Shown here: positions 1-6,061 of the stretch, in pieces | Layout: each line of letters starts with the position of its first letter | Position numbering within the stretch: the first letter of the stretch is position 1 | Assembly (NCBI GenBank): GCA_016218465.1 | Contig: JACREA010000048.1 | Coordinates: 1-8,667 of the forward strand | Direction: 5' to 3' | Source: Nitrosomonadales bacterium | GTDB taxonomy: Bacteria > Pseudomonadota > Gammaproteobacteria > Burkholderiales > Gallionellaceae | Length of the DNA: 8,667 nucleotides | Made by a program: the position numbers and the translations under genes | The notes under the pieces: model-generated | Told to the model about the DNA's origin: nothing | What the model saw: the letters and a program-made list of their open reading frames with translations, nothing else | Database searches by the model: none

Positions 1-197
1 CACTTGGCATGCCTCTTGTTCGCAAGTTGGACAAAGACCTCTGGAAAGTTCGAATCCATCTGGAGGATCGCATTGCCAGAGTGCTGTTCACGGTATCAGC
101 AGGCAAAATAGTTTTGCTACACGGGTTTATCAAGAAATCTCAAGCAACACCCAAGCACGATCTTGAATTGGCAAAAGACAGAATGAGGAGCAAATGA
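1..197 (+). CDS. Type II toxin, Gp49/HigB-like (RelE superfamily), 5' end cut off by the window
   Basis: This is the C-terminal part of a small toxin of the phage-derived Gp49-like family (DUF891, RelE/ParE fold). Members act in the cytoplasm, typically as ribosome-associated mRNA interferases, and are neutralised by a partner Xre protein. The frame is open to the left edge, and the residues before the first Met (Leu-Gly) continue the usual family motif LGMP, so the Met at position 9 is internal and the real start lies outside. Family hallmarks are the RKL-D-LWKVRI strand, the IARVLFTV strand, and the conserved VLLHGFIKKSQATP segment followed by a Lys/Arg-rich helix. About 64 residues are present of a usual 100-120. 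The stop codon overlaps the antitoxin start in ATGA, the classical translationally coupled layout with the toxin first, as in higBA. Family confidence is high. Activity cannot be judged without the N-terminus. Confidence 0.85.
   Translation, partial: LGMPLVRKLDKDLWKVRIHLEDRIARVLFTVSAGKIVLLHGFIKKSQATPKHDLELAKDRMRSK
185..190 (+). promoter_or_regulatory. Ribosome binding site of the antitoxin gene
   Basis: GAGGAG lies inside the last toxin codons. It is 3 nt before the ATG at 194 and 6 nt before a second in-frame ATG at 197. The better spacing favours the second ATG as the true start, which would remove one Met and leave the toxin stop (195-197) overlapping by a single base. Confidence 0.5.
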
Positions 198-484
198 TGA
201 ACCCCAAAAATATTGGAAGCAGCTTTGATAATTTTCTGCGGGAAGAAGCCATGCTGGACGAAGCGACAGCGGTCGCCGTTAAGCGTGTTATCGCCTGGCA
301 AATCGATCAGGAAATGAAATCGCAGAATCTTACCAAATCCTCGATGGCCAAGAAAATGCACACCAGTCGGGCCGCACTTAACCGCCTGCTCGATGCGACG
401 GACACCAGCCTTACACTTACCACCCTATCCAGCGCAGCTTCGGTGCTGGGGAAAAAATTGCGGATTGAACTTGAGGCTGCGTAA
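194..484 (+). CDS. Xre/HigA-like helix-turn-helix antitoxin
   Basis: This 96-residue protein is the likely antitoxin and autorepressor of the upstream toxin. The N-terminal segment (SSFDNFLREEAMLDEATAVA, residues 9-28) is typical of the short Xre-like proteins that accompany Gp49-family toxins. Residues about 46-66 form a helix-turn-helix: LTKSSMAKKM, then a turn, then the recognition helix with TSRAALNRLL. The C-terminal segment (TLTTLSSAASVLGKKLRIEL) is the family's usual last helix plus strand. These proteins are often annotated as Fis or Xre regulators. The gene overlaps the toxin by 4 bp, so the two are co-transcribed and probably translationally coupled. The start may be the ATG at 197 rather than 194, which is better spaced from GAGGAG. 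The operator and promoter would lie upstream of the window. Length is full for the family and nothing looks broken. Confidence 0.88.
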   Translation: MMNPKNIGSSFDNFLREEAMLDEATAVAVKRVIAWQIDQEMKSQNLTKSSMAKKMHTSRAALNRLLDATDTSLTLTTLSSAASVLGKKLRIELEAA

Positions 485-549
485 GCTCAACAAGAAGTGT
501 TTTGAATTCGTTTCGAGAATTTCGATAGTCCCCCAAGCCGGTTGCCGAC

Positions 550-569
550 CGTCACCAGCGTTGGTGACG
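550..569 (+). other. Perfect 8-bp hairpin downstream of the antitoxin gene
   Basis: CGTCACCA (550-557) and TGGTGACG (562-569) are perfectly complementary around a 4-nt loop, about 65 bp after the antitoxin stop. No run of T follows, so it does not qualify as a standard Rho-independent terminator. It could stall or protect the 3' end of the toxin-antitoxin mRNA, or be a protein-binding palindrome. Position and symmetry are certain; function is not. Confidence 0.4.
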
Positions 570-650
570 TGCGGCCTGAGGATCAATCCGATTTTGGATT
601 TTGAACAGGAAATGCGAAAAGCGAAAATTTAATGTGATGCTGAAGTCTGA

Positions 651-689
651 AAATAAATTCGAACCCGACCCCTTTGACCACTTTGACCA
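651..689. repeat. Possible mobile-element end phrase with a 9-bp tandem repeat
   Basis: The sequence AAATTCGAACCCGACCCC (655-672) resembles a phrase I have seen at the edges of REP-associated or IS200-like transposase regions in proteobacteria. That comparison is from memory only. It runs directly into two perfect head-to-tail copies of CTTTGACCA (672-680 and 681-689). No transposase gene or fragment is visible nearby, so at most this is a scar. Confidence 0.3.
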
Positions 690-788
690 CGATAAGGAAT
701 GCTACACCAGAACAACTTTAGAGGGTAAGAGCCAACGTGGGAGTTTAAAGTATCGCACTGGATTTTCAATTTAAGGAAACTCTGAACA

Positions 789-898
789 AGTTCGTTCGCC
801 CAGAGACTGTCGAAGGGCGGCTCACTTAATCCATTGATCCGATTAAGCCATCCACTCATGGTTCGACAGGCTCACCACGAACGGAGGGCTTAATCGGA
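789..898. repeat. Imperfect palindromic extragenic repeat (TTCGACAG type)
   Basis: Two arms are related as imperfect inverted copies. The arm at 791-816 carries the complement of CTTCGACAG and of GCGAACG, and the arm at 859-886 carries TTCGACAG-GCTC...CGAACGG; I count 18 of 26 matches. Each arm can also form its own small hairpin (GTTCG 861-865 with CGAAC 878-882). In addition TCCGATTAAGC (838-848) is perfectly complementary to GCTTAATCGGA (888-898), an 11-bp stem enclosing the right arm. Repeats carrying TTCGACAGGCTC are, from memory, widespread between genes in environmental proteobacteria. The 11-bp stem lies just beyond the pyrD stop and could serve as that gene's transcript 3' structure, though no T run follows on the minus strand. 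Confidence 0.5.
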
Positions 899-904
899 GC
901 TTTC

Positions 905-1939
905 TTAACCCCTCTGTGTGCCGGAAGCCCGAAAAATGCTGTCGCAACTTTCCGCAATCAATTCCGGGCCGCGATAAATCAGGCCGCTGTATATCTGCAC
1001 CAGGCTGGCGCCAGCGTTGATTTTTTCGGCGGCGTCCGCGCCGGTCAGGATGCCGCCGACGCCAATGATCGGTAACGCGCCCTGCAGGTGCTGATGCAGG
1101 GAACGAATCACGGCGGTGGATTTTTCGCGCACCGGTGTACCGCTCAGGCCACCGGCTTCTTTTCCATTTTCGAGATTCTCCACGCCATCGCGCGACAGTG
1201 TGGTGTTGGTGGCGATCACGCCGTCGATGCGATGACGCATGAGCAGGCGGGCAATCTGCGCGATCTGCTCGCCTGTCAGGTCAGGCGCGATTTTCAGGGC
1301 GATAGGCACATATTTGCAGTGAGCGTCAGAGAGTTTATTCTGCTCTGTCTTGAGTAAGCCGAGCAGATTATTCAGCGCATCCTCGTCCTGCAACTGGCGC
1401 AGGTTTTTGGTGTTGGGCGAGGAGATGTTGACGGTGACGTAGCTGGCGTGCGCGTAGACCTTGCGCAGGCAGATCAGGTAATCGTCCGCCGCCTTCTCGA
1501 TCGGCGTGGCGGCGTTCTTGCCGATGTTGATGCCCAATATTCCGCGATAGTTCTCGCGCTTAACGTTTTCGACCAGCTTGTCCACGCCGTCGTTATTGAA
1601 GCCCATGCGGTTGATGATGGCGTTGGCCTGCGGCAGACGGAACAGGCGCGGCCGTGGGTTGCCTGGCTGCGGCAGCGGCGTGACGGTGCCGATCTCGATG
1701 AAGCCGAAACCGAGCGCAGCCAACCCGTTGATGCAGTCGCCGTTTTTGTCGAGTCCGGCAGCGAGACCGACCGGATTGGGAAAGGTCAGACCCATCACGG
1801 TGCGCGGGTCGTCTGGCGGCCGCTTCGCGATGAGGCGGCTCAGGCCCAGCGAATACGCGGATTCCAGCGCGCTTAGCGTGAGGTGGTGGGCGGTTTCCGG
1901 GGCAAGCCGGGTCAGTGCGGAGCGGAACAATGAATGCAT
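905..1939 (-). CDS. pyrD: Dihydroorotate dehydrogenase, class 2 (quinone-dependent)
   Basis: PyrD oxidises dihydroorotate to orotate with FMN and passes electrons to membrane quinone, the fourth step of de novo pyrimidine synthesis. The 344-residue length fits class 2 enzymes (about 336 in E. coli). An N-terminal amphipathic helical segment (residues 1-40, FRSALTRLAPETAHHLTL) is the membrane-binding part that class 1 enzymes lack. Visible motifs are GLAAGLDKNG (58-67), IGTVTPLPQPGNPRPRLFRL (83-102), INRMGFNN (109-116), and NISSPNT (171-177) with the class 2 catalytic base Ser174. Also present are the Lys in ALKIAPD (214-220), ATNTT (243-247), the FMN-phosphate site IGVGGI (292-297) and QIYSGLIYRGP (315-325). 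The ATG is preceded by AAGG at about 8 nt. The gene reads in the same direction as bpt and aat after a 221-bp gap that contains a structured repeat, so it may be the third gene of that operon or have its own promoter. It looks intact. Confidence 0.97.
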   Translation of the reverse strand: MHSLFRSALTRLAPETAHHLTLSALESAYSLGLSRLIAKRPPDDPRTVMGLTFPNPVGLAAGLDKNGDCINGLAALGFGFIEIGTVTPLPQPGNPRPRLFRLPQANAIINRMGFNNDGVDKLVENVKRENYRGILGINIGKNAATPIEKAADDYLICLRKVYAHASYVTVNISSPNTKNLRQLQDEDALNNLLGLLKTEQNKLSDAHCKYVPIALKIAPDLTGEQIAQIARLLMRHRIDGVIATNTTLSRDGVENLENGKEAGGLSGTPVREKSTAVIRSLHQHLQGALPIIGVGGILTGADAAEKINAGASLVQIYSGLIYRGPELIAESCDSIFRASGTQRG

Positions 1940-1970
1940 TTAAGTACCTTGTATTCTATAAATTCTGATC

Positions 1971-2103
1971 AGCCACAGATGCACACGGATTATCACAGAT
2001 AAAACCCGGCGCTTTGATAATTACTTGATTCACCCAAAGTGTGTTCGGCGCCGTGTGAAATAACCAGCGGATAATCAGTGCGCATCCGTGTTTATCCGTG
2101 GCT
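1971..2103. repeat. Structured inverted repeat, copy 1: helically phased CACRGAT arrays around a 73-bp core
   Basis: The left arm has CACAGAT (1974-1980), CACGGAT (1984-1990) and CACAGAT (1994-2000). The right arm has the complementary units ATCAGTG (2074-2080), ATCCGTG (2084-2090) and ATCCGTG (2094-2100). Every unit starts exactly 10 bp after the last. The outer edges are AGC and GCT. The core (2001-2073) carries an inverted pair CGGCGC/GCGCCG (2007-2012, 2048-2053) and CTTTG/CAAAG (2012-2016, 2035-2039). The element sits between bpt and pyrD, both on the minus strand. The same architecture occurs at 6062-6191. I have seen arm-like sequences of this kind scattered in environmental bacterial genomes, but I cannot name the family. 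Confidence 0.8.
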
Positions 2104-2160
2104 AAACTGCGCTTTTCAGGTGGTGGACTCGTCATGATGGCGCAAGCAGTTATCCTGGCG

Positions 2161-2919
2161 TTACAGCGATTTCCCTTCAGTCTTGCTCAGGTCAGGCTTG
2201 TCGAGTGCATGCCAGACGCCGTCAATCAAGCCTTGCGCGGGCTGGTATTGTGTCTTGTAGGACATCTTGCGGCTGTGCTCGATCCAGTAGCCCAGATAGA
2301 CGAAATCCAGGTCGAGCCTCCGGCACAACTCGATTTGCCACAGCACGTTGTACACACCAAATCGGGCACGAGGAAGGTCAGGTTCGTAAAAAGTGTATAC
2401 CGACGACAGGCCATCGCCGAGTACGTCGATCAAACTGACCATGCGAAGCACACCCTGTTCGCGGAATTCAACCAGCACCGAATCGACATTGCTTTGCAGC
2501 AGGAAGTTTTGGTACGACTCCCGGTCATCGTTGTCCATGCCGCCATCCGGGTGGCGCACGCGCTGATAGCGTTGATAAAGCGCGTAATGCTCGGCATTGT
2601 CCTGCAACGGATGCAGCGAGGTTTCGAGGCTAGCGTGTTGTTTCCAGGCGCGTTGCTGCGAACGATTCGCCGTGAATTGTTTTGCCAGAACACGTAGCGG
2701 CACGCAGGCATGGCAGTCCTGGCAATGCGGGCGGTAGGTGTAGGTTCCGCTACGCCTGAAGCCATGCTGCACCAATTCAGAATACACCGGCGTGTTAATC
2801 AGGAAAGCAGGCGTGGCGACCTGGGAGTGCGCATGCAGACTGGGCAAGTAGCTGCATGGATAGGGCGCTGTCAAATAAAAATGCAGCGCGGAGAGCGGGA
2901 TGTCATTGAGCAGGCTCAT
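2161..2919 (-). CDS. bpt: Aspartate/glutamate leucyltransferase (Bpt)
   Basis: Bpt moves leucine from Leu-tRNA onto proteins with N-terminal Asp or Glu, creating a primary N-degron read by ClpS and degraded by ClpAP. It is the bacterial relative of the arginyltransferase ATE1 but has leucyl specificity, and is often misannotated as arginyltransferase. The 252 residues contain the N-terminal family motif PYPCSYLP (19-26), the region PVYSELVQHGFRRSG (44-58), and YRPHCQDCHACVPLR (62-76) with Cys66, Cys69 and Cys72. They also contain the conserved SVYTFYEPDLPRARFGVY segment (173-190) and YLGYWIEHSRKMSYKTQYQP (208-227). Its ATG shares four bases (2916-2919) with the aat stop, and no good ribosome binding site precedes it, so translation is probably coupled to aat. 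Length is typical and all expected motifs are present. Confidence 0.95.
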   Translation of the reverse strand: MSLLNDIPLSALHFYLTAPYPCSYLPSLHAHSQVATPAFLINTPVYSELVQHGFRRSGTYTYRPHCQDCHACVPLRVLAKQFTANRSQQRAWKQHASLETSLHPLQDNAEHYALYQRYQRVRHPDGGMDNDDRESYQNFLLQSNVDSVLVEFREQGVLRMVSLIDVLGDGLSSVYTFYEPDLPRARFGVYNVLWQIELCRRLDLDFVYLGYWIEHSRKMSYKTQYQPAQGLIDGVWHALDKPDLSKTEGKSL

Positions 2920-3680
2920 GAGAAAAGATCAGTGTCGAATTGCCAATCGGTAACCGGCGCATAGTGTATCAATTCCTGCAACCGATAGATGAATTCGCTG
3001 CGCGAAATTTCACGCGCGCCAAGCGAGGCGAGGTGCGAAGTCTTCATCTGGCAATCGATCATGCCGAAGCACCAGCGTTCAAGCTGTCTGGCGAGATGCG
3101 CCAGCGCGATTTTAGAGGCGTTACTGGCGTTACTGAACATGGATTCGCCGTAGAACATGCGCCCGATGGTGACACCATACAGACCACCGGACAATTCCAT
3201 TTCCGGCCTTTCGGCGAGGCTGCTTTGCCGCTTTGCCTCACCTTCGATCTGAAGCGGGAACAACTTTTTAGGCATCCAGACTTCCACAGAGTGTGCGTAG
3301 CCCATCTCGTGCAACTTGCAGTAGGAGGCAATCATGTCCTCGTGTATCCAGGTGCCATGATGGCTGCCGCGCGGTGCGGCACAACTGCGCATCACTTGTT
3401 CGAAGGCTGTGTCGCAGCGCACTTCACAAGCGGCGTTACGCAGCACCCTGGCGAGAGAGCGGGAAATCTTGAATTCTTGCGGAATCAGCACCATGCGGGG
3501 GTCGGGGCACCACCACAGAACCGGATCGCCGGGGTTGAACCACGGGAATATCCCGTGGCGATAAGCATCCAGCAATCGAGGCGCTGATAAATCGCCACCG
3601 GCAGCAAGCAACCCATTGGGTGCGCGCAGTGCGTTCTCAACGGGGGGGAATGGCGTGTTTTCGCTCAACCACGGAATCAA
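2916..3680 (-). CDS. aat: Leucyl/phenylalanyl-tRNA--protein transferase (Aat), TTG start, internal insertion
   Basis: Aat attaches leucine or phenylalanine from charged tRNA to proteins with N-terminal Arg or Lys, making ClpS/ClpAP substrates. Motifs in order: NGLLAAGGDLS (22-32), RHGIFPWFNPGDPVLWWCPDPR (41-62), HGTWIHEDM (108-116), HSVEVW (130-135), GGLYGVTIGRMFYGESMFS (165-183), the NASK acceptor-loop region (187-190), IDCQ (208-211) and HLASLGAREISR (216-227). The start is TTG (3678-3680): MIPWL is the usual betaproteobacterial N-terminus and AAGGA sits 5 nt upstream. Between HSVEVW and GGLYG there are 29 residues (136-164) where E. coli has about 6, which explains most of the extra length (254 versus 234). 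The insertion is Lys/Glu/Ser-rich and its DNA holds a perfect tandem GCTTTGCC (3222-3229, 3230-3237). The frame is kept and all catalytic motifs remain, so the protein is probably active. It is the first gene of the aat-bpt pair. Confidence 0.95.
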   Translation of the reverse strand: MIPWLSENTPFPPVENALRAPNGLLAAGGDLSAPRLLDAYRHGIFPWFNPGDPVLWWCPDPRMVLIPQEFKISRSLARVLRNAACEVRCDTAFEQVMRSCAAPRGSHHGTWIHEDMIASYCKLHEMGYAHSVEVWMPKKLFPLQIEGEAKRQSSLAERPEMELSGGLYGVTIGRMFYGESMFSNASNASKIALAHLARQLERWCFGMIDCQMKTSHLASLGAREISRSEFIYRLQELIHYAPVTDWQFDTDLFS

Positions 3681-3685
3681 GTTAG

Positions 3686-3690
3686 TCCTT
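3686..3690 (-). promoter_or_regulatory. Ribosome binding site deciding the TTG start of aat
   Basis: On the minus strand AAGGA is followed by 5 nt and then TTG. No in-frame ATG fits the family N-terminus better, so this site supports the non-ATG start. Confidence 0.6.
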
Positions 3691-3700
3691 ATTGGTACTA

Positions 3701-3728
3701 TTCAGCGGGGGGATTTTGTGGTTATATT
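3701..3728 (+). promoter_or_regulatory. Weak sigma70-like promoter candidate for the PilZ-like gene
   Basis: TATATT (3723-3728, 5 of 6 to consensus) lies 16 bp after TTCAGC (3701-3706, 3 of 6). It precedes the ATG at 3765 by 36 bp, in the 84-bp gap shared with the divergent aat gene. The -35 match is poor, so this is a suggestion only. Confidence 0.3.
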
Positions 3729-3764
3729 GCCACCAGTGCAAGTAACTGTTTGGAGAGGCAGGAA

Positions 3765-5309
3765 ATGTTATCAGGAATATTCGGCAATAAATCCGATCAC
3801 CCCATGGCGGACATCAAATCCGCGCAGGCGTTATTGGATAGCTTGCCGAAGAATGACGCGCACAAGTCGCTCGTGGAGCTGACCGAGTGGGTTGAGTCGT
3901 TGATGGAACATACCGACTTTAAAATCGATCACCAGTTTGTGATACTTCGCTTGTTTGATGAGGCAGCCCAGCCTTACATGCGCAAATTGGCGCGCGAGTA
4001 TTTTACGCCGCTCGAGATAAACAAATTCCAGGAAAACCGTCTGTGGATGGTACTGGGTAATTGGTCTCGCCAAATCGCCACTGCTTATTTCAGGATATTC
4101 ACCGGTTATTGCAATGCGGAAAAAGGCAGTAGCACCATCAAGTCGCAAGTGCCGTTGATGGTGGCTCGTGCTGTTCACGCGATGATGTGGCAGATTAAAT
4201 TTGTTTCTGTGCGCTACGGTCAGGTCGATAACGCGAGTTGGGCCAATCTCACGCAACTCTATAAACATGCCGAGCAGCTTCAATATCTCGATACGTCATT
4301 CAGTCTATACCCCGGCTTGGCCGCCAACACGTCGGTAAAATACGAGCTGGGCCATCTGATAGTTTGGTACGACAGTGGACTCAGTGCCTTGAGTCCGCTG
4401 TTAATGCATCTGGTTGAGCGCCTTGTAGCTCACTATTGCCCGACTATAGAGATTCACTCGCAGTTGAACCAGCAAAGCCGGATCAGTTTTGACTTGAGTC
4501 GCCCGGGCGAGCCGTCGCGCATCAATATGGGTGCCACAACCCATCCTTCCATGCGTTTCATCGGCATGCCGTCTATGCAAGCCAGGATGGAAGACTTGCT
4601 GAAAGTACTTAAAAAAAACATCGTTCCGGAAGATATCAATCTGGGGGGAAACTATTCGGCAGAGGTGGTTGGAGAAGCCGTTCAGCATCTGTTGACTTAT
4701 TTGGCCGCGCCCCCTGTGAGACGCAATGTGCGGCGCGCGGCTGATGTTACTTTGAGCGTGGTGAACGGTTTTAACAAAGTAATCGAGCGCACCGGGGCTT
4801 GGCTGGGGTTTGACGAAAACCCCCTGGCGCAATGGATAACAGAAGAGATCAGCGTTGGAGGATTCAGCGCTTCATTGCCAGTCAAGGGAAACGGGGACAT
4901 CGGTATCGGCAGCTTGCTTGGGATGCAACCGGAGGGTGTGCCGCATTGGGGTGTGGCGGTGGTGCGGCGGTTGCAGCGCAAAAATGATAATCAAATAAAC
5001 GTGGGCGCGGAAATTTTGTCCAGCCGGGTTGCCGGTGTGTCCTTGAATTACAACAGTGCGGCTGGGGCAGCAATTGAAAGCGGACAATCCGCTCTGTGGC
5101 TGTATTCAAAACAGGCTGAGGAAGCCGGCGAGGTTCAATTGCTGATGAAGGCAGATACATTTACCCCAAACCGCAGTTTGAAAATTCTGCTGAACGGGAA
5201 AGAATATCTGTTAATGCCTATCGGGTTGCAGGAAAGAGGCCTTGATTTTGACTTGGCTAAATTCCGCTTCGTCGTCCAGGAAGTGTCAAGTTCCGAAGAA
5301 GCTTATTGA
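3765..5309 (+). CDS. Uncharacterised 514-residue protein with a degenerate PilZ-like C-terminal region
   Basis: I do not recognise a named family. I chose the ATG at 3765 because GGAGAGG (3752-3758) precedes it by 6 nt; the frame also opens at an upstream TTG (3750), but that codon overlaps the ribosome binding site. The first 300 or so residues are mainly helical and soluble, with no signal peptide or membrane segment. They include conserved-looking blocks such as HQFVILRLFDEAAQPYMRKL (56-75) and EINKFQENRLWMVLGNW (84-100). The C-terminal part fits a PilZ pattern: an RxxxR pair in PVRRNVRRA (residues 317-325), then EISVGG (361-366) where PilZ has (D/N)xSxxG, then GVAVVRRLQR...INVGAEIL (396-418), like the last PilZ strands. 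The first key acid is Glu instead of Asp/Asn, and the gap between motifs is longer than usual. A further beta-rich tail (about 440-505) follows. If PilZ is right, it would bind or once have bound cyclic di-GMP in the cytoplasm. It stands alone between divergent aat and a convergent esterase. Confidence 0.85.
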   Translation: MLSGIFGNKSDHPMADIKSAQALLDSLPKNDAHKSLVELTEWVESLMEHTDFKIDHQFVILRLFDEAAQPYMRKLAREYFTPLEINKFQENRLWMVLGNWSRQIATAYFRIFTGYCNAEKGSSTIKSQVPLMVARAVHAMMWQIKFVSVRYGQVDNASWANLTQLYKHAEQLQYLDTSFSLYPGLAANTSVKYELGHLIVWYDSGLSALSPLLMHLVERLVAHYCPTIEIHSQLNQQSRISFDLSRPGEPSRINMGATTHPSMRFIGMPSMQARMEDLLKVLKKNIVPEDINLGGNYSAEVVGEAVQHLLTYLAAPPVRRNVRRAADVTLSVVNGFNKVIERTGAWLGFDENPLAQWITEEISVGGFSASLPVKGNGDIGIGSLLGMQPEGVPHWGVAVVRRLQRKNDNQINVGAEILSSRVAGVSLNYNSAAGAAIESGQSALWLYSKQAEEAGEVQLLMKADTFTPNRSLKILLNGKEYLLMPIGLQERGLDFDLAKFRFVVQEVSSSEEAY

Positions 5310-5342
5310 TTCATCCAGGCGGGGTTAAGTACCTGGTCCGGC

Positions 5343-6029
5343 TTACATTAGCTGTTTGGTCAACCAGGCCTCAATGTCCCGAAGTTCTTCCTCGCACACC
5401 GAGTGCTGCATCGCGTATTCATGCCATTCCACTGTATAGCCGAATTCCCGCAATGCCTCTCTTGATGCATATCCCAGCGTAAAGGGTATGACCGGGTCGC
5501 TGCGTCCATGCGCCATAAAAACCGGGGTTGTACGGGTGCCTGCCAGTAGCTCATCCGGGGCGCTTGCCGCCAAGGGCAAATAAGAGGAGAGCGCCAGCAC
5601 TCCGCCAAGCGGGGTGGCCTGACGCAATGCTGTGTGCAGCACGATTGCGCCGCCCTGGGAAAACCCGGCCAGAAATATGTTGCCCGGCGCAATGCCGTTA
5701 GCCACTTCCTGCTGGATCAGCGCTTCTACAATAGTCTGCGAGGCGCGGATTCCCGACGCATCCTGATGAGCATTGCTGCCTGTCCTTGTCAATGCAGTAG
5801 GCGGCTGCTGAGTGATGTCATACCAGGCGCGCATCACGAATCCCCCATTGATGGTGACCGGGCGCATCGGTGCATGCGGAAAGATATAACGCATGGCGAC
5901 GGGTAAATCCAGTTCGCCAACGATAGGTACAAAGTCTTGTCCATCCGCGCCCAAACCGTGCAGCCAGATAATGCTGTGCTGCGGTTTGTTGCCGGACTGA
6001 AGAATGATGGGGGGTGGGTTTTTTGCCAT
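5343..6029 (-). CDS. Carboxylesterase, phospholipase/carboxylesterase family (alpha/beta hydrolase)
   Basis: This 228-residue cytoplasmic serine hydrolase belongs to the Abhydrolase_2 family, with acyl-protein thioesterases and bacterial EstB-type carboxylesterases, which cleave short-chain esters or thioesters. The oxyanion loop is in LHGLGADG (23-30). The nucleophile elbow is GFSQGG (122-127) with Ser124, the acid is Asp178 in HGRSDPVIP (174-182), and the base is His209 in MQHSVCEEE. APMRPVTINGGFVMRAWYD (53-71) is the usual substrate-pocket block. Length equals the family norm of about 220. There is no signal peptide. The ribosome binding site is weak. The gene is convergent with the PilZ-like gene, 33 bp away, and lies downstream of darP in the same direction, separated from it by repeat copy 2. 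The natural substrate cannot be predicted. Confidence 0.93.
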   Translation of the reverse strand: MAKNPPPIILQSGNKPQHSIIWLHGLGADGQDFVPIVGELDLPVAMRYIFPHAPMRPVTINGGFVMRAWYDITQQPPTALTRTGSNAHQDASGIRASQTIVEALIQQEVANGIAPGNIFLAGFSQGGAIVLHTALRQATPLGGVLALSSYLPLAASAPDELLAGTRTTPVFMAHGRSDPVIPFTLGYASREALREFGYTVEWHEYAMQHSVCEEELRDIEAWLTKQLM

Positions 6030-6061
6030 TTTTTTCGGCTCTGGTTTTGGGAAAATAATTT

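Larger units (their letters stand above)
485..904. other. Gene-free stretch between the antitoxin and pyrD
   Basis: I see no credible gene in these 420 bp. The short open frames here lack a ribosome binding site and protein-like composition. The stretch contains, in order: a strong hairpin (550-569), a weak hairpin AATCC/GGATT (585-600), a phrase resembling a mobile-element end plus a 9-bp tandem repeat (651-689), and an imperfect palindromic repeat (789-898). It separates the toxin-antitoxin operon (+) from the 3' end of pyrD (-), so the two operons converge here and any transcription stops should lie in this interval. Confidence 0.6.

Noticed and set aside
629..859. 76-residue minus-strand frame in the gene-free stretch
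   Set aside because: No ribosome binding site, no recognisable motif, and it consists largely of repeat sequence.
1971..2103. CRISPR-like array suggested by the evenly spaced short units
   Set aside because: Units are 7 bp with 3-bp gaps and inverted halves. CRISPR repeats are 20-40 bp with similar-sized spacers, and no cas gene is present.
2940..3587. 215-residue open frame on the plus strand opposite aat
   Set aside because: aat is unmistakable on the other strand. The plus-strand product has no family features and no ribosome binding site.
3750..3764. Upstream TTG start for the PilZ-like protein
   Set aside because: It would place the start codon inside the GGAGAGG ribosome binding site that serves the ATG at 3765.
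5315..5336. CCAGG/CCTGG inverted pair between the PilZ-like gene and the esterase as a bidirectional terminator
   Set aside because: The stem is only 5 bp with a 12-nt loop and no adjoining T tract, so there is too little to call a terminator.
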